Source of the DNA: an uncultured Eubacteriales bacterium
GTDB lineage: Bacteria > Bacillota > Clostridia > Oscillospirales > CAG-272
NCBI GenBank assembly: GCA_934446065.1
Contig: CAKSDP010000007.1
Location: 18,644 to 82,643, forward strand
Reading direction: 5' to 3'
Length of the DNA: 64,000 nt
Shown here: in pieces, positions 35,302 to 44,445 of the stretch
Layout of the letters: each line of letters opens with the position of its first letter
Position numbering within the stretch: the first letter of the stretch is position 1
The notes under the pieces: model-generated
Database searches by the model: none
What the model saw: the letters and a program-made list of their open reading frames with translations, nothing else
What the model was told of the DNA's origin: nothing
Position numbers and translations under genes: made by a program

Positions 35302-36504
35302 TTACTCGATGATCTCGGAAACGACGCCAGAACCGACAGTTCTACCACCCTCACGGATAGCGAAACGGAGTCCCTTCTCGATAGCGATAGGAGTGATAAG
35401 CTCAACAGTCATATCAACGTTATCGCCCGGGCGGCACATATCAACGTCAGCAGGAAGGCTGATGGTACCGGTAACGTCAGTGGTTCTGAAGTAGAACTGC
35501 GGACGGTAGCCAGCGAAGAACGGCTTCTGACGGCCGCCCTCTTTCTCAGTCAGTACGTAAACCTGGCCGACAAACTTGGTGTGCGGGTGAATGGAATCGG
35601 GCTTGCAGAGAACCTGTCCACGCTCGATCTCGTTCTTTGCGATACCACGGAGCAGAAGACCGACGTTGTCGCCTGCCTCAGCCTGGTCAAGCAGCTTGTG
35701 GAACATCTCGACACCGGTAATAACGGTGGTGCGCTTCTCCTTGGAGAGACCGACGATCTCGACGGTATCGGATACCTTGACAGTACCACGCTCAACTCTA
35801 CCGGTAGCAACAGTACCACGACCGGAGATGGAGAATACATCCTCGACAGGAAGCAGGAAGGGCAGGTCACTCTTTCTCTCAGGAGTCGGGATGAAGGAGT
35901 CAACAGCAGCCATCAGCTCTCTGATGGAGTCGTATGCAGGATCGGAAGGATCGTTGGGAGCCTCGAGAGCTGCACGAGCGGAACCGCGGATGATAGGAGT
36001 ATCATCGCCCGGGAAGTCGTACTCGTTCAGAAGCTCACGAACTTCCATCTCAACGAGCTCAAGGAGCTCCTCGTCGTCAACGAGGTCAGTCTTGTTGAGG
36101 TAAACAACGATTGCAGGAACGCCAACCTGACGAGCGAGCAGGATGTGCTCACGAGTCTGCTGCATAGGACCGTCAGATGCTGCAACGACGAGAATCGCGC
36201 CGTCCATCTGAGCTGCACCGGTGATCATGTTCTTGACGTAGTCAGCGTGGCCGGGGCAGTCAACGTGTGCGTAGTGACGCGCATCGGTCTCGTACTCAAC
36301 GTGACGGGTGTTGATCGTGATACCACGTGCTCTCTCCTCGGGAGCGTTATCGATCTGGTCATATGCCATGAACTCGATGTTGCCGTTGCCGAGAGAAAGG
36401 GTCTTGGTGATAGCTGCGGTAAGGGTGGTCTTACCATGGTCAACGTGACCAATGGTACCAATATTGACGTGGGGTTTGGTTCTTTCGAATTTTGCCTTTG
36501 CCAT
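35302..36504 (-). CDS. tuf: Elongation factor Tu
   Basis: 400 residues. EF-Tu brings aminoacyl-tRNA to the ribosome as a GTP complex. G motifs are plain: GHVDHGKT at 19-26, DCPGHAD, and NKTDLVDDEE. It is the last gene of the str operon after fusA, with 49 bases between. Codon choice is strongly biased (GCA/GCT for alanine, CGT, GGT, few rare codons), as expected for one of the most abundant proteins. Confidence 0.98.
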   Translation of the reverse strand: MAKAKFERTKPHVNIGTIGHVDHGKTTLTAAITKTLSLGNGNIEFMAYDQIDNAPEERARGITINTRHVEYETDARHYAHVDCPGHADYVKNMITGAAQMDGAILVVAASDGPMQQTREHILLARQVGVPAIVVYLNKTDLVDDEELLELVEMEVRELLNEYDFPGDDTPIIRGSARAALEAPNDPSDPAYDSIRELMAAVDSFIPTPERKSDLPFLLPVEDVFSISGRGTVATGRVERGTVKVSDTVEIVGLSKEKRTTVITGVEMFHKLLDQAEAGDNVGLLLRGIAKNEIERGQVLCKPDSIHPHTKFVGQVYVLTEKEGGRQKPFFAGYRPQFYFRTTDVTGTISLPADVDMCRPGDNVDMTVELITPIAIEKGLRFAIREGGRTVGSGVVSEIIE

Positions 36505-36553
36505 TTGAAATTTCCTCCGTTAAATTAAATTATTTACATGTTTTTGCGGCGGC

Positions 36554-38632
36554 TCAGTCTTTAGCTCTGCCGCTGATGATGGACTCCTGGATGCTCTTCG
36601 GGACTTCCGCGAAGTGGCTCGGCTCCATGGAGTACTGACCGCGGCCCTGAGTCGTGGAGCGAAGCACGGTTGCATAACCGAACATCTCTGCCAGCGGCAC
36701 ATGTGCCGTGATCTGGGTTGCGCCGGAGAGAGAATCCATGGACTGGATCTGACCGCGGCGTGAGTTCAGACCGCCGATGACATCGCCGAGATAGTCATCA
36801 GGGGTAATAACAACGACCTTCATGATAGGCTCGGTGAGGACGGGATCAGCCTTCTTCATAGCTTCCTTGAAAGCCATGGAGCCGGCGATCTTGAACGCCA
36901 TCTCAGAGGAGTCGACCTCATGATAAGATCCGTCGTACAGTGTAACCTTGACGTCAACTACGTTGTAGCCTGCGAGCACACCGCTCTGCATAGCGCCCTG
37001 GATACCCTGATCGACTGCGGGGATGTACTCCTTCGGAATAGCACCGCCCACGATGTTATTGATGAATTCATAGCCCTTGCCGGGCTCGTTGGGAGCGATG
37101 GTAATCTTAACATGACCATACTGTCCCTTACCGCCGGACTGACGCGCATACTTGGTATCCTGGGATACCTCGCGGCGGATCGTCTCCTTGTAGGAAACGT
37201 GCGGCTGACCGACATTCGCCTCGACTTTGAACTCGCGGAGAAGTCTGTCAACGATGATCTCGAGGTGAAGCTCACCCATTCCGGCGATGATGGTCTGACC
37301 TGTTTCCTCATCGGTATAGGTACGGAAGGTAGGATCCTCCTCAGCGAGCTTCGCGAGGGCGATACCCATCTTCTCCTGACCTGCCTTGGTCTTGGGCTCG
37401 ATAGCGACACGGATAACGGGATCCGGGAACTCCATCGACTCGAGGATGATCGGTGCATTCTCGTCGCAGAGAGTGTCACCGGTGGTGGTATTCTTCAGAC
37501 CGACTGCAGCGGCGATATCGCCTGCATAGCAGCAATCGATATCCTTACGCTCATTAGCGTGCATCTGCAGGATACGTCCGAGACGCTCGCGTGAATCCTT
37601 AACGGAGTTGTAGACGGTGGAACCTGCCTCAACTACACCGGAGTACACGCGGAAGAAGCAGAGCTTACCTACAAACGGGTCGGTCATGATCTTGAATGCA
37701 AGAGCAGCGAACGGACCGTCATCGGTAGAGTGACGCTCTTCCTCCTCATCGGTCTTGGGGTTGGTACCCTTGATCGCGGGAATATCAACAGGAGCGGGCA
37801 TGTAGTCCACGATCGCGTCGAGGAGCTTCTGAACGCCCTTGTTCTTGTACGATGTTCCGCAGGTTACGGGTACGATCTGGTTTGCGATGGTAGCCTTTCT
37901 CAGTGCAACCTTGATCTCCTCAACAGTGATCTCCTCACCGTTGCAGTATTTCTCAAAGAGCGCTTCGTCGGACTCTGCGACGGACTCGAGCATTGCGGCA
38001 CGGTATTCCTCAGCCTTTTCCTTCATGTCATCCGGAATAGGCTCGACTCTCATGTCGCGGCCGAGGTCGTCGTAATATACATCGGCTTCCATGTTGATAA
38101 GGTCGATGATGCCGCGGAATGTCTCCTCAGCTCCGATAGGAAGCTGGATCGGCACGGCATTTGCATGGAGACGCTCGTGCATCATATCGACAACGCGATA
38201 GAAGTTAGCGCCCATGATGTCCATCTTATTGACATAAGCCATACGGGGAACGTGATATTTATCAGCCTGACGCCATACAGTCTCGGACTGAGGCTCAACG
38301 CCTCCCTTTGCACAGAGAACAGTCACCGATCCGTCGAGGACTCTGAGGGAGCGCTCGACCTCTGCGGTAAAGTCAACGTGACCGGGGGTATCAATGATGT
38401 TGATACGGTTGCCCTTCCAGAAGCAGGTGGTAGCAGCGGAAGTGATGGTGATACCTCTCTCCTGCTCCTGTTCCATCCAGTCCATGGTAGCGGCACCGTC
38501 GTGAGTCTCACCTATCTTGTGAGTACGTCCGGTATAAAACAGAATACGTTCCGTCGTGGTGGTCTTACCGGCATCGATGTGAGCCATGATACCGATATTT
38601 CTGGTATTCTCAAGTGAGTATTCTCTCGCCAT
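36554..38632 (-). CDS. fusA: Elongation factor G
   Basis: 692 residues; GTPase that drives translocation. P-loop AHIDAGKT at 17-24, DTPGHVDF, and NKMD are present, followed by domains II to V. ATG 38632 (MAREYSLENTRN) is the conserved start of the family; a TTG at 38641 in frame is closer than good spacing to AAAGGAG and is unlikely. It lies between rpsG (56 bases) and tuf. Only one EF-G gene is seen here. Confidence 0.98.
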   Translation of the reverse strand: MAREYSLENTRNIGIMAHIDAGKTTTTERILFYTGRTHKIGETHDGAATMDWMEQEQERGITITSAATTCFWKGNRINIIDTPGHVDFTAEVERSLRVLDGSVTVLCAKGGVEPQSETVWRQADKYHVPRMAYVNKMDIMGANFYRVVDMMHERLHANAVPIQLPIGAEETFRGIIDLINMEADVYYDDLGRDMRVEPIPDDMKEKAEEYRAAMLESVAESDEALFEKYCNGEEITVEEIKVALRKATIANQIVPVTCGTSYKNKGVQKLLDAIVDYMPAPVDIPAIKGTNPKTDEEEERHSTDDGPFAALAFKIMTDPFVGKLCFFRVYSGVVEAGSTVYNSVKDSRERLGRILQMHANERKDIDCCYAGDIAAAVGLKNTTTGDTLCDENAPIILESMEFPDPVIRVAIEPKTKAGQEKMGIALAKLAEEDPTFRTYTDEETGQTIIAGMGELHLEIIVDRLLREFKVEANVGQPHVSYKETIRREVSQDTKYARQSGGKGQYGHVKITIAPNEPGKGYEFINNIVGGAIPKEYIPAVDQGIQGAMQSGVLAGYNVVDVKVTLYDGSYHEVDSSEMAFKIAGSMAFKEAMKKADPVLTEPIMKVVVITPDDYLGDVIGGLNSRRGQIQSMDSLSGATQITAHVPLAEMFGYATVLRSTTQGRGQYSMEPSHFAEVPKSIQESIISGRAKD

Positions 38633-38688
38633 GAAAAACAATTTCTCCTTTCAGAAACAGGCACAGCCTGTCCCCGTCCTTGACGGAA

Positions 38689-39159
38689 TCAATATCTGTA
38701 ATGTGCAAACGCCTTGTTTGCTTCTGCCATTCTGTGTGTCTCTTCCTTCTTCTTGAAGGCGCCGCCGGTGCTGTTCTTAGCATCCAGGATCTCTGCTGCA
38801 AGACGCTCGGACATAGTCTTTTCGCCTCTTGCGCGGGCAGCTGCGATGAGCCAACGCAGACCGAGGGTCTGACGTCTTTCAGCTCTCACTTCCATAGGAA
38901 CCTGATAGTTGGCACCGCCGACACGGCGAGCCTTAACCTCAAGAACCGGCATGATGTTTTCGAGAGCCTCGGTAAACACCTCAAGGGGATTCTGGCCTAC
39001 CTTCTCTTCGATAGCCGCAAAAGCCTCGTAAACGATCTTCTGGGCAACGCCCTTCTTGCCGTCAAGCATGATGTTGTTGACAAGCTTTGTTACGAGTTTG
39101 GAGCCGTAAAGAGGATCCGGCAGTACATCTCTTTTGGAAATCTGGCCTCTTCTTGACAC
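38689..39159 (-). CDS. rpsG: Small-subunit ribosomal protein uS7
   Basis: 156 residues, the standard length. It starts SRRGQISKRDVLPDP, and the family core GGANYQVPMEVR is present. I place the start at GTG 39159 because AAGGAGGG stands eight bases before it and the length is then canonical; a further ATG at 39177 overlaps that site. Second gene of the str operon. S7 binds the 3' domain of 16S rRNA and in other bacteria represses this operon. Confidence 0.97.
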   Translation of the reverse strand: MSRRGQISKRDVLPDPLYGSKLVTKLVNNIMLDGKKGVAQKIVYEAFAAIEEKVGQNPLEVFTEALENIMPVLEVKARRVGGANYQVPMEVRAERRQTLGLRWLIAAARARGEKTMSERLAAEILDAKNSTGGAFKKKEETHRMAEANKAFAHYRY

Positions 39160-39179
39160 TGATCTTCCCTCCTTCATTA

Positions 39180-39302
39180 AATTTTATGATATCACAGGTA
39201 CTCGAAAGAAATCTTCCGTAAGCGCAAAGCCGTCCGTTTGTATATAAACATATAAAGTAAGACGGAAAACGCAAAGATGATACTTGCGAGGAGCGCGAAA
39301 AA
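39180..39302 (-). promoter_or_regulatory. rpsL-rpsG spacer with a repeated near-palindrome
   Basis: The 120-base gap holds GTTTGTATATAAACA at 39236-39250. The exact reverse complement occurs at 39740-39754 in the rpsL leader. The motif is nearly self-complementary, so the two copies could be protein-binding sites or RNA hairpins flanking rpsL. Confidence 0.35.
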
Positions 39303-39716
39303 TCACTTCTTTGCGCGCTTTGCTCCGTACTTGGAGCGGGACTGGTTGCGGTTTGCTACGCCCTGAGCGTCAAGCGTACCGCGAATGATGTGGTAACGCA
39401 CACCGGGGAGATCACGCACTCTTCCGCCGCGGATCAGTACAACCGAGTGTTCCTGCAGGTTGTGGCCGATACCGGGAATGTAGGTGGTAACCTCAAGGCC
39501 GTTGGTGAGCTTAACTCTTGCGATCTTACGGAGCGCGGAGTTCGGCTTCTTCGGCGTGGTGGTGGTAACCTTTGTGCAGACACCGCGCTTCTGAGGAGCG
39601 CTCTGGTCTACCATCTGCTTCTTCAGGGTGTTGTAGCCCTGCTGCAGAACGGGAGCTTTGGACTTATAGGTCTTGCTGCTTCTGCCCTGTTTTACAAGCT
39701 GGTTAAAGGTTGGCAT
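39303..39716 (-). CDS. rpsL: Small-subunit ribosomal protein uS12
   Basis: 137 residues. Universal motifs TTPKKPNSALRKIARVKL and PGIGHNLQEHS are intact, with the lysines of the streptomycin region in the wild-type state. First gene of the str operon, behind AAGGAGG and a leader of about 110 bases. It shapes the decoding centre of the 30S subunit. Confidence 0.98.
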   Translation of the reverse strand: MPTFNQLVKQGRSSKTYKSKAPVLQQGYNTLKKQMVDQSAPQKRGVCTKVTTTTPKKPNSALRKIARVKLTNGLEVTTYIPGIGHNLQEHSVVLIRGGRVRDLPGVRYHIIRGTLDAQGVANRNQSRSKYGAKRAKK

Positions 39717-40184
39717 CGTTTTCCTCCTTCTTTATCAAATGTTTATATACAAACGCGAAAGAGATGTACGCGTAAGTATCTTTTGGGGTTGCACGCGAGA
39801 GCATGAAAAAAGATGCCCGAAAGCGTACGCACTTATTATATCATCTGCATACTGCTCTGTCAAGAGATTATTCGTCGCGCAGGTGAAATAAAATTGTAAC
39901 ATTTATGTAAATTCACAAAATTCAACCGAGCGGATCTCGCGTGCTGCGGCATACTATCGCTTCGCACGGAGTATGATAGAATTTGCCCCCGAGCGTTCAT
40001 TTCCGAGATGAGCGGCGCGTCCGATGAAACAGCAGTTGAAATGTACCGATTTTTTTACATAAATTACACCGAAAAAATCACTTTTGACTATGGAAATCGT
40101 AATATTTATTTGATATAATATATTTAGCGCATATATAAATTAAATGAAAGAAAAATTTTCCAAAGTTTCATCGGAGGTAATCAC
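39717..40184. other. Divergent region between str and glycogen operons
   Basis: This 468-base gap holds the rpsL leader and promoter on the minus strand (to 39863), then about 320 AT-rich bases before glgB. Near 40113-40125 TTGATATAATATATT contains a good TATAAT, but I cannot place a convincing -35 box. No open frame of credible coding quality is present. Confidence 0.6.
39835..39863 (-). promoter_or_regulatory. Perfect-consensus promoter of the str operon
   Basis: Minus strand: TTGACA (39858-39863), 17-base spacer with TGA just before TATAAT (39835-39840), that is consensus boxes plus an extended -10. Confidence 0.9.
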
Positions 40185-42059
40185 TTGAATAATTCAGCAG
40201 TAGAACAATTCCGAAGCGGCACCTTCGATCGTGCCTATACACTGCTCGGCTGCCGCCCGTGCCGGAAAGGCGGTCGCGACGGCATCATATTCAGAGTCTG
40301 GGCGCCGAGAGCCCGAGCCGTATCGGTCGTCGGCGACTTCAATTTCTGGAATACGTCGGATCTGCCGATGAAAAACACAGACGGCATATGGGAAGTTGTA
40401 TCATATTTCGCCGCACCCGGTCAGCGATACCAGTATTTCATAACAAGGCCGGACGGCACGACCGTTTACAAAAACGATCCTTACGCTCTTTCATACGCCC
40501 CGCTTCCGGACAAGGTGAGCCTTATTACGTTCCCGTCGGAATTTCGGTGGCATGATGCGGCATACTATATAGAGAAAAAGAAGCGCGACCCGCTGACCTC
40601 TCCCGTGAACATATATGAGCTTCACCTCGGATCATGGGAGCGGCACGAGGACGGATCGTTTCTGAACTATCGTGAAAGCGCGGACAAACTTATCCCCTAC
40701 GTTCGGAAGATGGGTTACACTCACGTTGAGCTTCTGCCGGTAACGGAATATCCGTTTGAACCGTCATGGGGATATCAGGTCACGGGATTTTTCGCGCCGA
40801 CGTCACGCTACGGCACGCCGGACGATTTCAGGTACTTCATCGACAAATGCCACGCCGCCGGCATCGGAGTCATACTTGACTGGGTGAGCGCTCATTTCCC
40901 GAAGGATGAGACCGGGCTGTACGAGTTTGACGGAACGCCGTGCTACGAGCTGGCAGATCCCGAGATGAACGAACATCCGGACTGGAACACGCGGATATTC
41001 GATTACGGACGCGGCGAGGTACGCTCGTTCCTTATATCGTCTGCCCTGTTCTGGATCAGGGAGTACCACGTTGACGGCATCCGCGTTGACGCGGTGGCAT
41101 CAATGCTGTACCTTGACTACGGGAGAAAGCACTACAAGCCGAACCGTTTCGGGGGAAATCAGAATCTCGAGGCGATAGATTTTCTGCGGTGTCTGAACGA
41201 AAAGGCGTTCGCAGCCGATCCGCAGGTCATGATGATCGCCGAGGAATCCACCGCGTTCCCGATGGTCACAAAACCGCCGTTTGACGGAGGGCTCGGCTTC
41301 AATTTCAAATGGAACATGGGCTGGATGAACGACATTCTCAGTTATATGTCCACGGATCCGCTGTTCCGCAAGGGACGTCACAACGAGCTTACATTTTCAC
41401 TGACATACGCGTTTTCCGAGAACTTCATACTGCCGTTCTCACACGACGAAGTAGTCCACGGAAAATGCTCCATGATCGGTAAAATGCCCGGCGAATACGA
41501 CGATAAGTTCGCAAATCTGCGCACGCTCGCGGCATACAAGATGGCTCATCCCGGAAAGAAGCTGACGTTCATGGGCAACGAGTTTGCTCAGTTCATCGAA
41601 TGGGATTTTGCAAAAAGGCTCGACTGGTTCCTGCTCGACTACGAGGCGCACGCAAGATTCCAGGCGTTCGAGCGCGATCTCAACCGCTTCTATCTCTCGG
41701 AGCCTGCGCTGTGGCAGCGCGATTTCACATGGGAGGGCTTCCGCTGGATCAGCGCCGACGACAGGGATCAGAGCGTTATCGCATTTCTCCGCTTCGGCGA
41801 GGAGGGCGAGGCACTCCTCGTGATCGTCAATTTCTGTCCGGTACTGCGGCGTGACTACCGTCTCGGTATGCCCGAGGGCACGGTTGCGACACCGGTATTC
41901 TCCGGCGACAGGAAGCGCTACGGAGGCACGGGAACACGGCTTCGCTCGGTGAAAGCCACGGGCGCACCCATGCACTCGTTTGAGGCATCCGGAAAATTCA
42001 CGGTACCGCCGCTCTCGGCGACGTTCTACCGGCTTAAAAAACAGGACAACTTAAAATAA
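40185..42059 (+). CDS. glgB: 1,4-alpha-glucan branching enzyme
   Basis: 624 residues; makes alpha-1,6 branches in glycogen. An amino-terminal CBM48-like domain (FRVWAPRARAVSVVGDFNFW, about 38-57) leads into a GH13 barrel with nucleophile D302 in GIRVDAVASM and acid/base E353 in MIAEEST, then a C-terminal beta domain. TTG at 40185 is read as start, since GGAGG is seven bases before it. It heads the glycogen operon, 29 bases before glgC. Confidence 0.95.
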   Translation: MNNSAVEQFRSGTFDRAYTLLGCRPCRKGGRDGIIFRVWAPRARAVSVVGDFNFWNTSDLPMKNTDGIWEVVSYFAAPGQRYQYFITRPDGTTVYKNDPYALSYAPLPDKVSLITFPSEFRWHDAAYYIEKKKRDPLTSPVNIYELHLGSWERHEDGSFLNYRESADKLIPYVRKMGYTHVELLPVTEYPFEPSWGYQVTGFFAPTSRYGTPDDFRYFIDKCHAAGIGVILDWVSAHFPKDETGLYEFDGTPCYELADPEMNEHPDWNTRIFDYGRGEVRSFLISSALFWIREYHVDGIRVDAVASMLYLDYGRKHYKPNRFGGNQNLEAIDFLRCLNEKAFAADPQVMMIAEESTAFPMVTKPPFDGGLGFNFKWNMGWMNDILSYMSTDPLFRKGRHNELTFSLTYAFSENFILPFSHDEVVHGKCSMIGKMPGEYDDKFANLRTLAAYKMAHPGKKLTFMGNEFAQFIEWDFAKRLDWFLLDYEAHARFQAFERDLNRFYLSEPALWQRDFTWEGFRWISADDRDQSVIAFLRFGEEGEALLVIVNFCPVLRRDYRLGMPEGTVATPVFSGDRKRYGGTGTRLRSVKATGAPMHSFEASGKFTVPPLSATFYRLKKQDNLK

Positions 42060-42088
42060 CATATTCAGGCGAAAGAAGGAGGAAATTT

Positions 42089-43273
42089 ATGCTTTTTCAA
42101 AAGAAAGAATGTATCGCAATGCTCCTTGCGGGCGGTCAGGGCAGTCGCCTTACCGTACTGACCGAGGAGACGGCAAAACCCGCCGTTCCGTTCGGGGGCA
42201 AATACCGTATTATCGATTTTCCCCTCTCGAACTGTGTAAACTCGGGAATCGACACTGTCGGCATACTGACTCAGTATCAGCCGCTCCAGCTGAACGAATA
42301 TCTCGGGAACGGTCAGCCGTGGGGACTTAACCGACTCAGCGGCGGCGCGCACGTACTCTCCCCGTACTCCAAAAGCTCAAGCTCGGAGTGGTACAGCGGC
42401 ACGGCGAACGCCATTTATCAGAACATCAACTTCATCGACAGATATAACCCGGAGCACGTGCTGATCCTCTCCGGAGATCACATCTATCAGATGAACTACG
42501 CAAAAATGCTTACATTCCACAAGGACAGAGATGCCGACTGCACCATCGCCGTGATAGACGTGCCGATGAGCGAGGCGTCGCGCTTCGGAATAATGGACAG
42601 CGACGAGGACGGGATCATCCGCAGCTTCGAGGAAAAGCCGAAGGAGCCGAAATCCAACCACGCTTCAATGGGTATCTATATTTTCAAGTGGGACATTCTC
42701 CGCAGATTCCTCACTGACGACAGCAAGGATCCCGCATCAAGCAATGACTTCGGAAAGAACATCATTCCGAAAATGCTCGCAGGCGGGCACAGACTCTGCG
42801 CATATCAGTTCAAGGGGTACTGGAAAGACGTCGGAACCATCCGCAGTCTGTGGGAAGCGAACATGGACATTCTCGGAGATATGCCGCGTCTCAATCTGCA
42901 TCTCGGCGACAGCAGGATCTACGCTCGAAATTATGCGATGCCGTCGAGCTTCATCGCGGACGGCTCGTCCGTCATAAACTCGTTTGTTGCCGAGGGAAGC
43001 ACGGTATACGGCAGCGTCACACACTCCGTAATATCGACCGGCTGTGTCATTGAAGCGGGTGTTGAGATACGCGACAGCGTGATCATGCCGAACGCCGTTA
43101 TCGAATCCGGCAGCATCATCTGTCACTCGATCATCGGTGAGGACACGCACGTCGGCCGCTGCGCCGTGATAGGCGAGACGCCGCCGAAGCATCTTTCCGG
43201 AAGCATCACGGTTGTCGGCAAGGGCAGAAATGTCGCCGAGAACGCTCACATACTTCCCGGTGAATCCGTATAA
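42089..43273 (+). CDS. glgC: Glucose-1-phosphate adenylyltransferase, catalytic subunit
   Basis: 394 residues; forms ADP-glucose, the committed step of glycogen synthesis. The nucleotide loop AMLLAGGQGSRL is intact, with PAVPFGGKYRIIDFPLSN after it and a left-handed beta-helix at the C-terminal end (from about residue 295). AAGGAGG precedes ATG. The partner GlgD follows 21 bases later, and the two together form the heteromeric enzyme in Firmicutes. Confidence 0.96.
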   Translation: MLFQKKECIAMLLAGGQGSRLTVLTEETAKPAVPFGGKYRIIDFPLSNCVNSGIDTVGILTQYQPLQLNEYLGNGQPWGLNRLSGGAHVLSPYSKSSSSEWYSGTANAIYQNINFIDRYNPEHVLILSGDHIYQMNYAKMLTFHKDRDADCTIAVIDVPMSEASRFGIMDSDEDGIIRSFEEKPKEPKSNHASMGIYIFKWDILRRFLTDDSKDPASSNDFGKNIIPKMLAGGHRLCAYQFKGYWKDVGTIRSLWEANMDILGDMPRLNLHLGDSRIYARNYAMPSSFIADGSSVINSFVAEGSTVYGSVTHSVISTGCVIEAGVEIRDSVIMPNAVIESGSIICHSIIGEDTHVGRCAVIGETPPKHLSGSITVVGKGRNVAENAHILPGESV

Positions 43274-43294
43274 TTCAAAGGAGGGGTTACGATC

Positions 43295-44410
43295 ATGAAG
43301 GCAATGGGTATCATTTTTTCAAACGTATACGACGATAATTTCGGTGAGCTGACAAACAAGCGCACCGTCGCCTCACTTCCCTTCGGCGGACGTTACCGCC
43401 AGATCGACTTTGTTCTGTCGAATCTCTCAAACTCCGGCATATGTCAGGTCGGAGTCATAACCAAGTACAACTACCGCTCGCTCATGGATCATCTCGGCTC
43501 CTGCGTCGAGTGGGATCTCAACCGAAAAAACGAGGGGCTTGTGCTTCTGCCGCCCTTCGCAAGCGGAAACACGGGCGTTTACAGAGGAAAGCTTGAAGCG
43601 CTCTACTCCGCCGTCGGTTTCATAAACAATCCCGCATATGACTACGTCGTTCTCTCCGACTCAACGGTTTTGTGCAACATTGATTACCGCCCGATCATCC
43701 GCGAACACATAAAATCCGGGGCAGATGTCACCGCCGTCGCGATCAAGGCGGGCGATGAGACCGGACGCCAGTCGCTCTTGATGTACGCCGATGAATCGGG
43801 AACCGTGACCGACCTCGAGATCAACGCTATCCCAAGAGCGGGAGCGTATGACGGTCTCGGAATGTTCGTTATCAGCCGCCCACTGCTTGCAAAGGTCGTT
43901 GAGGAATCATACAGCAAGGGGTACATTCACCTCGAGCGCGAATTCATCCAGCGCCGCTTCAACGAGGGCACGCTCTCGATCCACCTCTACGGCTTCGACG
44001 GAGTTGTACTCCGCAATACCGACATCGCGCAATACTTCGCGAACAGCATGAAGATGCTGAGCGACGAGAGCATCCGCCGCGGACTTTTCGATCCCGCACG
44101 CCCGATCTACACGAAGGTGCGCGACGAATATCCGAGCTACTACTCCGAGACCTCCGAGCTTCACGACTGTCTCGTTGCCGACGGCTGCACGCTCCGCGGA
44201 TACGCCGAGCACAGCGTGCTGTTCCGCAGCGTGACTCTTGATGAAAACGCACAGGTGCGCAACAGCATCGTCATGCAGGGAACGCGCATCGGGCGCGGCG
44301 CTCACCTCGACTGCGTGATCCTCGATAAAAACGTCACGGTCAGCGACGGCATGGTGCTGAAAGGCACGCCGACTCATCCCGTGATAATCCCGAAGGGCGC
44401 AAGGGTCTGA
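43295..44410 (+). CDS. glgD: Glucose-1-phosphate adenylyltransferase, GlgD regulatory-type subunit
   Basis: 371 residues of the same fold as GlgC, but the pyrophosphorylase loop is gone: where GlgC has GGQGSRL this has FSNVYDDNFGELT. Known GlgD proteins are poorly active or inactive alone and raise the activity of GlgC, so a regulatory role is expected. The PFGGRYRQIDFVLSN block and the C-terminal beta-helix remain. AAAGGAGG lies upstream. Third gene of the operon. Confidence 0.95.
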   Translation: MKAMGIIFSNVYDDNFGELTNKRTVASLPFGGRYRQIDFVLSNLSNSGICQVGVITKYNYRSLMDHLGSCVEWDLNRKNEGLVLLPPFASGNTGVYRGKLEALYSAVGFINNPAYDYVVLSDSTVLCNIDYRPIIREHIKSGADVTAVAIKAGDETGRQSLLMYADESGTVTDLEINAIPRAGAYDGLGMFVISRPLLAKVVEESYSKGYIHLEREFIQRRFNEGTLSIHLYGFDGVVLRNTDIAQYFANSMKMLSDESIRRGLFDPARPIYTKVRDEYPSYYSETSELHDCLVADGCTLRGYAEHSVLFRSVTLDENAQVRNSIVMQGTRIGRGAHLDCVILDKNVTVSDGMVLKGTPTHPVIIPKGARV

Positions 44411-44445
44411 GCGCGTCCAAGTCTCAAAAGAAAGGCATTGTAAAA

